From an uncultured Neomegalonema sp. (GTDB lineage Bacteria > Pseudomonadota > Alphaproteobacteria > Rhodobacterales > Rhodobacteraceae), in the NCBI GenBank assembly GCA_938008165.1, contig CALLLP010000053.1, forward strand, positions 1-54,197: a stretch of 54,197 nucleotides of DNA, in the 5' to 3' direction. Both the position numbers and the translations under genes were made by a program. A model generated the notes under the pieces. The model was given only the letters and a program-made list of their open reading frames with translations. It searched no databases and was not told where the DNA came from. Positions 18,439-26,326 of this stretch are shown here, piece by piece (positions within the stretch are counted from its first letter, which is position 1; each line of letters starts with the position of its first letter).

Positions 18439-19239
18439 ATGACCCGTCATCTCGACGACGCCACCCTCGATGAATTTCGCGGACAGGGCGCGACCGTTCT
18501 GCGCGGCATGTTCACCGATTGGATCGAGACCCTGCGCAGCGGCATCGAGGCCAATATGGACGATCCCGCCCCGAATGCGCGCATCTATACCGGCAAGGAG
18601 GGGGGCGGACGCTTCTTTGTCGATTACTGCAACTGGGCGCGCTTTCCCGATTACAAGCGCTTCATCTTCGAGTCGAAAGCCGCCGAGATCGGGGCGGAAT
18701 TGATGCAGAGCGCCTCGGTCCAGCTTTTTCACGAGCATGTTCTCGTCAAGGAGGCGGCGACGGGGGTGCCGACGCCTTGGCATCAGGATGCGCCCTATTA
18801 CTGCGTCAGGGCGCCCAAGACCCTCAGCCTGTGGATACCGCTCGACGAGGTGCCGCGCGAGACGACGCTGGAATTCATCGCCGGGTCGCATGAATGGGGC
18901 AAGGTCTACCGGCCCCAGCGCTTTAACAGCGAACCGTTGAACGAGAATGACGGGCTGGAGGAGATCCCCGATATCGACGGGAATCGCGGCGATTACACGA
19001 TCATCGGCTGGGCCTTGCAGCCGGGCGATGCCGTCGCCTTCGACTATCGCACGATCCACGGCGCCCCGGCGAATACCAGCCAGACGCAGCAAAGGCGGGC
19101 TTTCTCGCTGCGGTTGCTGGGGGAGGGGGCGACGTTTCGACGGCGCGACGGGATCGTGACCTCACCGCCCTTCCCGGAGGTCACGCTCCGCGATGGCGAT
19201 CCGTTGACGGGTGAGGAATTCCCGGTTCTGCGCGGATGA
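18439..19239 (+). CDS. Phytanoyl-CoA dioxygenase family protein
   Basis: Fe(II)/2-oxoglutarate-dependent oxygenase of 266 residues. The metal-binding facial triad is visible as His115-x-Asp117 (TPWHQDAPYY) and distal His207 (DYRTIHGAPAN), with an Arg cluster at 219-220 and Arg225 suitable for 2-oxoglutarate. LSLWIPLDEVPRETTLEFI and GSHEWG are typical PhyH-fold landmarks. A good AGG-rich ribosome site (GGAGGAC, 18429-18435) precedes ATG 18439. The substrate cannot be deduced; family members hydroxylate lipids, ectoine and small metabolites. It is inserted on the opposite strand between cobT and cobS, with no evident link to cobalamin. Confidence 0.88.
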   Translation: MTRHLDDATLDEFRGQGATVLRGMFTDWIETLRSGIEANMDDPAPNARIYTGKEGGGRFFVDYCNWARFPDYKRFIFESKAAEIGAELMQSASVQLFHEHVLVKEAATGVPTPWHQDAPYYCVRAPKTLSLWIPLDEVPRETTLEFIAGSHEWGKVYRPQRFNSEPLNENDGLEEIPDIDGNRGDYTIIGWALQPGDAVAFDYRTIHGAPANTSQTQQRRAFSLRLLGEGATFRRRDGIVTSPPFPEVTLRDGDPLTGEEFPVLRG

Positions 19240-19245
19240 CGGATG

Positions 19246-19288
19246 CGCCATCCCCGGACACCGCCGCAAGGCGGAGCCGCGGATGGCG
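19246..19288. terminator. Nested hairpin between convergent genes
   Basis: CGCCATCC (19246-19253) pairs with GGATGGCG (19281-19288), and inside lies CCGCC-GCAA-GGCGG (19261-19274) with a GNRA tetraloop. It sits in the 72-base gap where the dioxygenase gene and cobS converge, so a two-way transcription stop is likely, though there is no T-run. Confidence 0.5.
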
Positions 19289-19311
19289 ATGCCCCCGCAT
19301 CCAAAGGCACA

Positions 19312-20295
19312 TTATCCCAGCGAAATCGCGGCAGCGCTTTCGGGAAGCTCCGCGTCGAAGCAGCGCTGGTAGTATTCGGCCACCGTCGCGCGCTCCATCT
19401 CGTCGCATTTGTTGAGGAAGGTCAGGCGGAAGGCGAACCCGACATCCCCGGCGAAGATCTGGGTATTCTGCGCCCATGAAATCACCGTGCGCGGCGACAT
19501 CACGGTCGAGATTTCGCCGTTCATGAAGCCCTGCCGCGTGAGATTGGCGACCTGTACCATATGCTCCAGCATCGGGCGGTCCGCATCGGGCGCCTTGGAG
19601 GCGACGATATCGGCCTCCGCCTTCTGGCTGAGATAGTTGAGCGTCACGACCATCGACCAGCGGTCCATCTGGCCCTGATTGATCTGCTGCGTGCCGTGAT
19701 ACAGACCCGTCGTATCGCCCAGACCCACGGTGTTCGCGGTGGCGAACAGGCGAAAACCGGGATTAGGGCGGATCACCTCGTTCTGGTCCAACAGCGTCAG
19801 CTTACCCTCGACCTCCAGCACGCGCTGGATCACGAACATCACATCCGGGCGGCCCGCATCGTATTCGTCAAAGACCAGCGCAACGGGATTGCGCAACGCC
19901 CAAGGCAGGACGCCCTCGCGGAAATCCGTGACCTGCTTGCCGTCCTTGATGACGATCGCATCTTTGCCGATCAGGTCGATCCGGCTGATATGGCTGTCGA
20001 GATTGACGCGCACACAGGGCCAGTTGAGTCGCGAGGCGACCTGCTCGATATGCGTCGATTTGCCGGTTCCGTGATACCCCTGCACCATCACCCGGCGATT
20101 ATGGGCAAACCCGGCAAGGATCGCCCGAGTCGTTTCCGGATCGAACTGATAGCTGTCATCCCGGTCGGGAGTGTAGGGATTATGCGCCTTGAAGGCCGGA
20201 ACCTGCATATCCGTATCAACACCAAAGACATCCCGCACCGAAACGGTCGTGTCCGGCGCGGCGGGCATTGCCTCGAAATCCAGTGCGTCTGGCAT
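19312..20295 (-). CDS. cobS: Cobaltochelatase subunit CobS
   Basis: AAA+ ATPase subunit of the aerobic cobaltochelatase, energising cobalt insertion with CobT and CobN. 327 residues, normal length. Walker A is GYHGTGKST at 73-81, Walker B is [10 protein letters not shown], and sensor 1 is [10 protein letters not shown]; the following [20 protein letters not shown] is nearly invariant in CobS. The short N-terminal region contains [16 protein letters not shown], also family-typical. cobT follows on the same strand after the intervening opposite-strand dioxygenase gene. cobN is not in the window. Confidence 0.96.
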   Translation of the reverse strand: MPDALDFEAMPAAPDTTVSVRDVFGVDTDMQVPAFKAHNPYTPDRDDSYQFDPETTRAILAGFAHNRRVMVQGYHGTGKSTHIEQVASRLNWPCVRVNLDSHISRIDLIGKDAIVIKDGKQVTDFREGVLPWALRNPVALVFDEYDAGRPDVMFVIQRVLEVEGKLTLLDQNEVIRPNPGFRLFATANTVGLGDTTGLYHGTQQINQGQMDRWSMVVTLNYLSQKAEADIVASKAPDADRPMLEHMVQVANLTRQGFMNGEISTVMSPRTVISWAQNTQIFAGDVGFAFRLTFLNKCDEMERATVAEYYQRCFDAELPESAAAISLG

Positions 20296-20406
20296 GAAAG
20301 CTCCTCAGGGCGAATAGGGGGACGAAATTCTGGTGGAAACTGGCGCGGAAAACCCGTTTCGGCAACCTGTAATTCCGGTTTTCCTGTCGAAGGAGGGTCG
20401 ATCCCC
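20296..20406. other. Short spacer upstream of cobS
   Basis: About 110 bases between cobS and the terminator of the Tyr/Ser-rich gene. It should hold the cobS promoter. A cobalamin riboswitch would be conceivable here, but no B12-box-like sequence is seen. Confidence 0.3.
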
Positions 20407-20437
20407 AAAAAAAGACGCCCTCCACGGGGGGAGGGCG
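20407..20437 (-). terminator. Intrinsic terminator of the Tyr/Ser-rich protein gene
   Basis: Read on the minus strand: stem GCCCTCC/GGAGGGC with one more C-G pair outside, a 6-base loop, then a run of seven T (20413-20407). It starts 34 bases past the gene's stop and is a textbook Rho-independent terminator, so the gene is monocistronic. Confidence 0.88.
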
Positions 20438-20470
20438 CTAGGCAGAACGATTGATGAGGTCTTCAGAATT

Positions 20471-21013
20471 CTAGCAGCGACATCCGTAGCTGCTGGAATA
20501 GTTCGTGTAGGGCACGGTCGAGACGACGCCGCTGCGATACGTCGCGGGGGCGATGTAGCTCGTCGACAGAGGTGCGACGTAGCTCGTCGACAGAGGCGCG
20601 ACGTAGCTCGACGAGTAGGTCGGCGCGACATAGCTGCTGCGATAGCTGGCGGGCGTGATCGTCGAGCCGAGCGTGTAGGGCTGCGAGACATAGCTGTACC
20701 GGCTCGACGGATACGAATACGACGATCCATAGCTATAGGTGCTGTACGGCACCGAGTACGACGATCCATAGCTGTAGCTTGGGTAGCTCAGGCTGGAGCG
20801 GTAGGAAGCAGGCTGGACATAGCTGCTGCTGTAATAGTTGGGTTGCAGATCGAGCGTCCCAATATGCACATAAGGGCCAGAGGCCGCATAGCTGGATCCA
20901 TAGTAGCCGGTTCCGCCATAATAGCCCAAGCCACCATAGTAGGCCGACTGTGCCGACGCCTGCGTCGCGGACAGCGCGAGCGCCGCGATGGCGGTAAGGA
21001 TGATTTTCTTCAC
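20471..21013 (-). CDS. Secreted Tyr/Ser-rich low-complexity protein
   Basis: 180-residue exported protein that I do not recognise as a named family. It starts at GTG 21013 with GGGAG 8 bases upstream and has a clean Sec signal peptide (KKIILTAIAALALSATQASA, cleavage before QSAYYGG). The mature part is almost all Tyr, Ser, Gly, Pro and Ala: I count about 34 Tyr and about 43 Ser in the whole protein. There are Gly-Tyr pairs at the start (YYGGLGYYGGTGYYGSS), repeated STYSYGSSYS-like blocks, an 8-residue repeat YVAPLSTS, and a Cys-Arg-Cys end. Such composition suggests a disordered, possibly adhesive or cross-linkable surface protein, which is inference only. It is a single-gene unit with its own terminator and an upstream CtrA-like box. 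Confidence 0.75.
   Translation of the reverse strand: MKKIILTAIAALALSATQASAQSAYYGGLGYYGGTGYYGSSYAASGPYVHIGTLDLQPNYYSSSYVQPASYRSSLSYPSYSYGSSYSVPYSTYSYGSSYSYPSSRYSYVSQPYTLGSTITPASYRSSYVAPTYSSSYVAPLSTSYVAPLSTSYIAPATYRSGVVSTVPYTNYSSSYGCRC
20555..20602 (-). repeat. 24-bp tandem repeat in the Tyr/Ser-rich gene
   Basis: Two adjacent 24-base copies (20555-20578 and 20579-20602) differing at one base, with the first 8 bases of a third copy following. They encode the YVAPLSTS repeat. A second repeated segment, CGACGATCCATAGCT, occurs twice near 20719 and 20758. Confidence 0.85.
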
Positions 21014-21153
21014 AGCTGTAACTCCCTAATTAACTGTTTGTTAATTGTACAACTGCGACGCACGATTCGCTAGTCTTGAATCACGATTCTGCAATGATCG
21101 CAAACGTATACGTTATTTACTTTGTAATGCACTAGAACAGCTTCTTGCTTTGT
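21014..21153 (-). promoter_or_regulatory. AT-rich promoter region with CtrA-like box and GANTC cluster
   Basis: The region upstream of the Tyr/Ser-rich gene holds three separate motifs. First, TTAA-N7-TTAA (21030-21044) matches the CtrA full-site consensus and is centred in the inverted repeat AATTAAC-N5-GTTAATT (21028-21046). Second, three GANTC (CcrM methylation) sites lie within 26 bases, at 21064, 21078 and 21085. Third, there is a perfect 12-base palindrome AACGTATACGTT (21103-21114). A TACAAT -10-like hexamer (21049-21044, minus strand) touches the CtrA box, which would fit repression, but no good -35 is seen. Confidence 0.55.
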
Positions 21154-21900
21154 TCAGCTTCTGAGCAGTTTTGCGATCCGGTTTGGAACGCGACTCATTT
21201 CCACGCCGGTAAAGACGTGGAGCGTATTGAGATCGTCGTCAATCACCGCATGATCGCTGACCCACCCGCCCAGCGACAGGTATCCGCGCAGCAGGGGCGG
21301 CATGCGCATCATCCCGCGTTTCGGATCGGGCTGCCTGCGCCGCAACAGCGCCCCAAAGCGAAATATTTTCGGGGCTTTAGGCAGGGGAAGCCAGCGCCGG
21401 GGGGCGATATGACGGTCCCCCAGCAAGGCCAGCGCATCGGCATGGGCATCGGCATCCGCGCCCTCGAAACTGGAGCAACCGAACAGCATCTCGATCCCAT
21501 TCGCATCGACATAGCGGGTCATCGCCTGCCAAGCCACGCGCAGGATATGCGGGTTGCGATGCTCAGGGTGTACGCAGAACCGGCCCATCTCGACCATCCG
21601 CGCCGGAAAATCGGCCAAGGCACCCAAGTTGTAATACTGCGCCGAATAGGACCGCCCGATCTCCTGCCCGCTTTCGAAGGGCATCAACCGAAAGCAACAG
21701 ACGAGCAGGGCGTCATCAACCCGCTCGATCAGGATATGTGCGCAGGCATCATCGAAGGAATCCGCGTCCAATTCGCTTTCGCGCGGGGCGGCGCCCGTAT
21801 CGCGGATAAAGGCGTGATAACGCAATCGCTGGGCCGCGATCACATCCTGCGCACTGGCCGCAAGGCGAACCCGGTACGGCCCCCGGTCAAAGCTTTCCAT
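21154..21900 (-). CDS. olsB: L-ornithine N-alpha-acyltransferase (ornithine-lipid synthesis)
   Basis: GNAT-fold acyltransferase of 248 residues that transfers a 3-hydroxyacyl chain from acyl carrier protein to ornithine, giving lyso-ornithine lipid at the inner membrane. Family landmarks visible are FGCSSFEG, VEMGRFCVHPEHRN, PPLLRGYLSLGGWV and DLNTLHVFTGVEM. The ATG at 21900 has GGAGG 8 bases upstream; a GTG two codons earlier would be too close to it. The second-step acyltransferase olsA is not adjacent. Haemolysin-like GNAT annotations exist for the same family. Ornithine lipids are abundant in Rhodobacterales, so the call fits. Confidence 0.85.
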   Translation of the reverse strand: MESFDRGPYRVRLAASAQDVIAAQRLRYHAFIRDTGAAPRESELDADSFDDACAHILIERVDDALLVCCFRLMPFESGQEIGRSYSAQYYNLGALADFPARMVEMGRFCVHPEHRNPHILRVAWQAMTRYVDANGIEMLFGCSSFEGADADAHADALALLGDRHIAPRRWLPLPKAPKIFRFGALLRRRQPDPKRGMMRMPPLLRGYLSLGGWVSDHAVIDDDLNTLHVFTGVEMSRVPNRIAKLLRS

Positions 21901-22074
21901 GGACACGCCCTCCTTGATTCTGTCGCAGCGTTGCTATCGCATCTTGATACAGGGTTGATGACATTCCGGCGCTTTTCATAGGGGAAAATCTTGGCAGAAA
22001 TGGCGCTGCATTCCCTGCCCTTGCGCTCTGGCCTTGCCGCCATACATTCGATGGCTAACCAGCGAGGCATTCCC

Positions 22075-22470
22075 ATGATCGACAAGATCGAGAAATCCGA
22101 CGCCGAATGGCGCGAACAGCTTTCGGACGAAGCCTATCGCGTCACGCGCAAGCACGGCACCGAACGGCCCTTCACCCATGACAATTTTCCCAAGGAACCG
22201 GGCACGTTCCGCTGCATCTGCTGCGAAGCGCCCCTGTTCGAGCAGGGCGCGAAATTCGACAGCGGGACGGGGTGGCCGTCTTTCTATCAACCCATCGACG
22301 AAAGCGCGGTAACCGAAAAAGCGGATCGCAGCCTGTTTATGCGGCGGACCGAAATCCTCTGCGCGCGATGCGATGCCCATCTGGGCCATGTCTTCCCCGA
22401 TGGGCCACCACCAACGGGCCTGCGCTACTGCATGAACGGTGTCGCGCTGACATTCGACGCGGAGACATGA
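22075..22470 (+). CDS. msrB: Peptide-methionine (R)-S-oxide reductase
   Basis: Repairs methionine-R-sulfoxide in proteins. 131 residues, a single MsrB domain. The zinc site is C47-x2-C50 and C96-x2-C99, the catalytic cysteine is C119 in [11 protein letters not shown], and [11 protein letters not shown] and [10 protein letters not shown] are the usual substrate-binding motifs. ATG 22075 is chosen for the GAGG sequence about 7 bases upstream; an in-frame ATG at 22051 is less well placed. It is first in a tight four-gene chain: its TGA overlaps the next ATG. Confidence 0.95.
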   Translation: MIDKIEKSDAEWREQLSDEAYRVTRKHGTERPFTHDNFPKEPGTFRCICCEAPLFEQGAKFDSGTGWPSFYQPIDESAVTEKADRSLFMRRTEILCARCDAHLGHVFPDGPPPTGLRYCMNGVALTFDAET

Positions 22471-23162
22471 CGGACGAAACGCTCGACCCTCGCGACGCCT
22501 TTGCCGGGGTCGATATGTGGATTTTCGACCTCGATAACACGCTCTATCCCTATCCCCCCGGTCTCTGGGCACAGATCGACGGGCGGATGGGGGCGTTTAT
22601 CTCGACCTTGTTGACGGTCGATGCGATCGAAGCCCGGCGGGTGCAGAAGGAATATTTTCTGCGCTATGGCCTGACGGTGCGCGGCCTGATGAAGCATCAC
22701 GGGGTTGCGGCGGCGGATTTCCTGTCCTTCGTCCATGATGTCGACCTATCGGACATCGCCCCCAATCCGGAGCTTGGCGCGGCCATCGAGGCCCTGCCGG
22801 GGCGCAAGATCATTCACACCAATTCCGACCGGGCGCATGTGGCGCGCGTGCTGGCACGGCTCGACATTGCCCCCGGCATCTTCTCGGCGGTGCATGATAT
22901 CGAGTCTACCGACTTCGAGCCGAAACCCGGTCCCCGCGCCTATGATGCGGTGGCGCAGGCCGAAGCCATCGCCCCGACCCGCGCAGCCATGTTCGAGGAT
23001 TCGGCGCGCAACCTGCTGGAGCCGCATAAACGCGGGATGCGCACGATCCTGCTGCCCACCACCTGTGACATTGCATCGGCTGGCAAAGACGGCGCGCATG
23101 TCCATTTTATCACCCACGACCTGACCGGGTTCCTGAGGCGCATAATGGGCGAGACGGCATGA
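22467..23162 (+). CDS. HAD-family pyrimidine 5'-nucleotidase
   Basis: Haloacid-dehalogenase-type phosphatase of 231 residues, close to the SDT1/YjjG-like pyrimidine 5'-nucleotidase group of alphaproteobacteria. Motif I is FDLDNTLYP with the nucleophile Asp21 and acid Asp23; motif II is IHTNSD; the motif III/IV region is [10 protein letters not shown] and [11 protein letters not shown]. The helical cap carries the [20 protein letters not shown] block typical of this group. The start overlaps msrB by four bases (ATGA) and the stop overlaps the next gene in the same way, so all are likely translated from one mRNA. The precise nucleotide substrate is inferred. Confidence 0.88.
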   Translation: MTDETLDPRDAFAGVDMWIFDLDNTLYPYPPGLWAQIDGRMGAFISTLLTVDAIEARRVQKEYFLRYGLTVRGLMKHHGVAAADFLSFVHDVDLSDIAPNPELGAAIEALPGRKIIHTNSDRAHVARVLARLDIAPGIFSAVHDIESTDFEPKPGPRAYDAVAQAEAIAPTRAAMFEDSARNLLEPHKRGMRTILLPTTCDIASAGKDGAHVHFITHDLTGFLRRIMGETA

Positions 23163-24340
23163 GCGAACGGATCGAGACGGATATTCTGGTGATCGGCGGG
23201 GGTCTGGCAGGGCTGGCCCTGACCGCGCGGCTGGCCGCGGATGGGCATGATGTCACCTGCATCGATGCGGGAACGGCACCCTCGCCCAAGACAGCCCCCC
23301 GCGACCAGCGAACGACCGCCATCCTGATGCCGGGAATCGACACGCTGCGCAAAAGCGGGGCATGGGATGCCATCGCCCCGGATGCCCAGCCCCTGCACGG
23401 CATGAAGATCGTCGATTGCGGGGGGGCCAATCCGGTTCCCCGCGATGAAGCGATGTTTGACGCCACCGAGACCGGCGCGGAGGCGTTCGGCTGGAATGTG
23501 CAGAACGGCCTCGCCCGGCTCGCGCTGGCCACACAGATCGACGCCCAGCCCAATGCGCGGCTGATCTGCGACACCCGCATCGGCCACTGGATCGCGCGAC
23601 AGGACCGCGTGCTCGCGACCCTGTCCGATGGCACCCCGGTCTCGGCCCGCTTGCTGGTCGGGGCGGATGGGCGCGGCTCGGTCGTGCGCATGAAATCAGG
23701 GATCGGACTGCGCAAATGGGGCTATGCCCAGAAAGCGCTGGCCGCGCGGGTCGAGCATACCCGGCCCCATGAGGGCGTCTCCATCGAGATGCATCATGTG
23801 GGCGGGCCGCTGACCTTCGCCCCCCTGCCCGGAGAGCACTCCGGCCTCGTCTGGATGAACCCCGATGCCGAAGCCGATCGCCTGGCCGCCCTCGATGACA
23901 CCGCATTCCTTGAGGAGCTGAACCGGCGCAGCGACGGGGTCTATGGCGAGATCACCGCGACGGCCCCCCGTGCCCTCTGGCCCGCGACGACGCAGGTGGC
24001 GACCGGCCTGACCGCGACGCGCACCGTGCTGATCGCCGAAGCCGCCCATGCCTTTCCGCCCATCGGGGCGCAGGGGTTCAACCTGTCCCTGCGCGACGTG
24101 GAGACCCTCGCAACCCTCTGCGCCACGGCGGATGATCCGGGCGCGGAGGAGATGCTGGCCCGCTACTCCCGCCAGCGCATGCCCGATATTCTCGCCCGAA
24201 CCGCCGGGGTCGATCTGCTCAATCGGTCGGTCCGCAGCAGCGCGCGACCCGTGCGTGACCTGCGCCGGGCGGGCCTGTCGATCCTCGGGCGCACGCCGCC
24301 CCTGCGCCGCCTCGCCATGAAGATCGGGCTGGGCCGATGA
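23159..24340 (+). CDS. UbiH/UbiF/Coq6-family FAD-dependent hydroxylase
   Basis: Flavoprotein monooxygenase of 393 residues, probably one of the ring hydroxylases of ubiquinone synthesis. The Rossmann motif GGGLAG is at about residues 13-18, the second FAD motif ARLLVGADGRGS lies near the middle, and the diagnostic HAFPPIGAQGFNLSLRDVETL is present (UbiH consensus HxxxPxxxQGxNxxxxD). The family does not tell position specificity (C5, C6 or C1) by eye, so no gene symbol is given. Four-base overlaps with the genes before and after indicate coupled expression. Confidence 0.88.
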   Translation: MSERIETDILVIGGGLAGLALTARLAADGHDVTCIDAGTAPSPKTAPRDQRTTAILMPGIDTLRKSGAWDAIAPDAQPLHGMKIVDCGGANPVPRDEAMFDATETGAEAFGWNVQNGLARLALATQIDAQPNARLICDTRIGHWIARQDRVLATLSDGTPVSARLLVGADGRGSVVRMKSGIGLRKWGYAQKALAARVEHTRPHEGVSIEMHHVGGPLTFAPLPGEHSGLVWMNPDAEADRLAALDDTAFLEELNRRSDGVYGEITATAPRALWPATTQVATGLTATRTVLIAEAAHAFPPIGAQGFNLSLRDVETLATLCATADDPGAEEMLARYSRQRMPDILARTAGVDLLNRSVRSSARPVRDLRRAGLSILGRTPPLRRLAMKIGLGR

Positions 24341-24990
24341 ACCAGCCGATCCACGCGGGCGCCCGCTATTACGGCGCATTGACTCTGCCGATCTATGATG
24401 CAGCGGTGCTCAATATCGCCGTGCCCTATGCCTGGGGCGTGCCGCTGGCGGTGGGGCGCGAGATGTACCGGCGGATGGTTGGCGCGCGACATCTGGATAT
24501 CGGCGTCGCGACCGGGTATTTTCTGCGCAAGGCGCTGGCAGATCGCGACATGGCCGAGATCACGCTGATGGATCTCAATGAGAACGCCACCCGCTACGCC
24601 GCCGACAAGCTCAGACGATTCACCGTCACACAGGCGGTCGGCGACGCGCTGGAGCCGTTTCCGGTCTCAGGACCCTTCGATTCGATCGGGATGTTCCACC
24701 TGTTGCACTGCATGCCCGGCACGATCCCCGAAAAGGCCGTAGCCCTCGACCACGCCATCCGGGTACTGGCTCCCGGCGGCATCTGCTTCGGGGCCAGCGT
24801 CACGCCAGCAGGGCGACAATTGGGGGCATTCGGGCGAATGGTCCTGAACGGCTCCAATCGCACCGGCGCACTGAACAACGCGCAGGACGACCACGACACC
24901 CTGCGCAGCGAGATCGAGGCACGATTCAACGACACGAAGATCGAATTACGCGGCGTCATGACCCTGTGGGAAGCGCGCGATCCGAAATAG
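24337..24990 (+). CDS. Class I SAM-dependent methyltransferase
   Basis: 217-residue protein with a Rossmann-type methyltransferase core. Motif I is HLDIGVATGYFL (about residue 52 on), the acidic residue that binds the ribose is in TLMDLNENA, and the post-motif region is FDSIGMFHLLHCMPG and LAPGGICFGASV. The N-terminus (YYGALTLPIYDAAVLNIAVPYAWG) resembles small lipid- or quinone-modifying methyltransferases. It overlaps the UbiH-like gene by four bases and closes the chain. A role in quinone or lipid methylation is a guess from context. Confidence 0.82.
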   Translation: MNQPIHAGARYYGALTLPIYDAAVLNIAVPYAWGVPLAVGREMYRRMVGARHLDIGVATGYFLRKALADRDMAEITLMDLNENATRYAADKLRRFTVTQAVGDALEPFPVSGPFDSIGMFHLLHCMPGTIPEKAVALDHAIRVLAPGGICFGASVTPAGRQLGAFGRMVLNGSNRTGALNNAQDDHDTLRSEIEARFNDTKIELRGVMTLWEARDPK

Positions 24991-25026
24991 AAGCCTTGCC
25001 CCGCACATGAGACGGGGCAAGGCTTC
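24990..25026. terminator. Two-way hairpin between convergent genes
   Basis: A perfect 14-base-pair inverted repeat (24990-25003 with 25013-25026) around a 9-base loop, beginning at the last base of the methyltransferase stop codon. It lies 18 bases from the stop of the convergent DadA-like gene. The T-tracts are poor, but the stem is very stable and symmetrical. Confidence 0.7.
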
Positions 25027-25043
25027 CTCACGCCCTCACGCCC

Positions 25044-26288
25044 TCACGCCGCCAGATCGAATCCCTCTGCTTCCGGCCCCGCAATCGCCGTGGCTGTTGC
25101 CTCTGCCGTTGCGGCGGATAGGGTCCAGCCGAGATGGCCATGGCCGGTATTGTAGAACACGCCCGGCATACGGCCCGGTCCGACTTTGGGCATCATATCC
25201 GGCATCATCGGGCGCAGGCCCGCCCATGGCACCACGCGCTCGGTCGAGACGGTCGGGAAATGCGTTTCGACCCATTCCACCAGCGGCGCGGTCCGGCCCG
25301 CCCGGATATCACGGTTGAAACCGGAGAATTCCGCCGTCCCTGCAATGCGAAACCGGTCCGGCCCAAGGCGGCTGGAGACCAGTTTCGTCTCATCGTCCAG
25401 CAGGCTGACCATCGGCGCACCCGCCCGGCTCTCCGCATCATCGAGATTGACGGTGATGGAGTAACCCTTGACCGGATAGACATTCACCCGGTCGCCCAGT
25501 TGCTTGGCGAACATCCGGCTTGCGCATCCGGCGCAGACGACCACCGCATCGAACCGCTCGGAATCGACCAGTGTGCGGATCTTCACGCCACCCGTTTTGC
25601 CCCGATCGACCTGAATCACATCGGTGCCATACCGAAAGCGCACGCCGCGCTTTGCCGATGCCTTGGCCAGTCCGACTGTGAATTTATGGATATCACCACT
25701 GGCATCCGACGGGGTCAGAAAGCCGCCATACCAATCGCCCTGCAAGGTCGGCTCGACCCGCGCGATCTCGGCGGGGGATAGCTCCTCGCGGGTCAGACCC
25801 CCCTCGGCCAGCAAGGTATTGACCCGCTGCGCATGTTCAAAACTCTTGCGGGTGCGATAGACATGCATGATGCCGCGATGCTCGACATCGAAATCGATCC
25901 CCTCGGCCCGCGCCCAGCCGTAGAGATGCTGACGCGCCTCGATGGCCAGCCGGGTCGTGGCGATGGTGTTGCTCTTGTATTTCGGCATCGAGGCGAGGAA
26001 TTGCGCGATCCACGAATATTTGTGCCAGCTCGGCGACAGGTTCAGCAGCAGCGGCGCATCCTTGCGGAACATCCACATGATGCCCTTGAGGATCGTGGTG
26101 GGATGCGTCCAGGTTTCGGCATTCGAGGCGGAAAGCTGGCCACCATTCGCAAAAGATGTCTCCATCGCCGCATAGCGGTGTTTTTCGAAGACGGTCACAT
26201 CGAGGCCGCGCTTGGCCAGCGCATAGGCAGTGGTCACGCCGGTGATTCCGCCCCCAAGGACGGCTACGGTACGGATTTGAGGTGTCAT
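25044..26288 (-). CDS. dadA: DadA-type FAD-dependent D-amino acid dehydrogenase
   Basis: Membrane-associated flavoenzyme that oxidises D-amino acids (or glycine) to 2-oxo acids and ammonia and passes electrons to the respiratory chain. 414 residues. FAD-binding GGGITG is at about residues 12-17; family blocks are FANGGQLSASNAETWTHP, GIMHVYRT, PSDASGDIHKFT, VYPVKGYSITV, PWAGLRPMMPD and NTGHGHLGWTLS. The ATG at 26288 has only a weak AAGAGA ribosome site. A tandem glycine riboswitch lies directly upstream in the leader, so expression should follow glycine. That suggests the natural role may involve glycine or its precursors rather than D-alanine. No alanine racemase is adjacent. Confidence 0.88.
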   Translation of the reverse strand: MTPQIRTVAVLGGGITGVTTAYALAKRGLDVTVFEKHRYAAMETSFANGGQLSASNAETWTHPTTILKGIMWMFRKDAPLLLNLSPSWHKYSWIAQFLASMPKYKSNTIATTRLAIEARQHLYGWARAEGIDFDVEHRGIMHVYRTRKSFEHAQRVNTLLAEGGLTREELSPAEIARVEPTLQGDWYGGFLTPSDASGDIHKFTVGLAKASAKRGVRFRYGTDVIQVDRGKTGGVKIRTLVDSERFDAVVVCAGCASRMFAKQLGDRVNVYPVKGYSITVNLDDAESRAGAPMVSLLDDETKLVSSRLGPDRFRIAGTAEFSGFNRDIRAGRTAPLVEWVETHFPTVSTERVVPWAGLRPMMPDMMPKVGPGRMPGVFYNTGHGHLGWTLSAATAEATATAIAGPEAEGFDLAA

Positions 26289-26326
26289 ATCGGTCTCTTA
26301 CAGCTGTGCCGGTCAAGGGTTGCCGC

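Noticed and set aside
20296..20406. A cobalamin riboswitch before cobS
   Set aside because: No B12-box-like sequence is visible and the space is too short for the full element.
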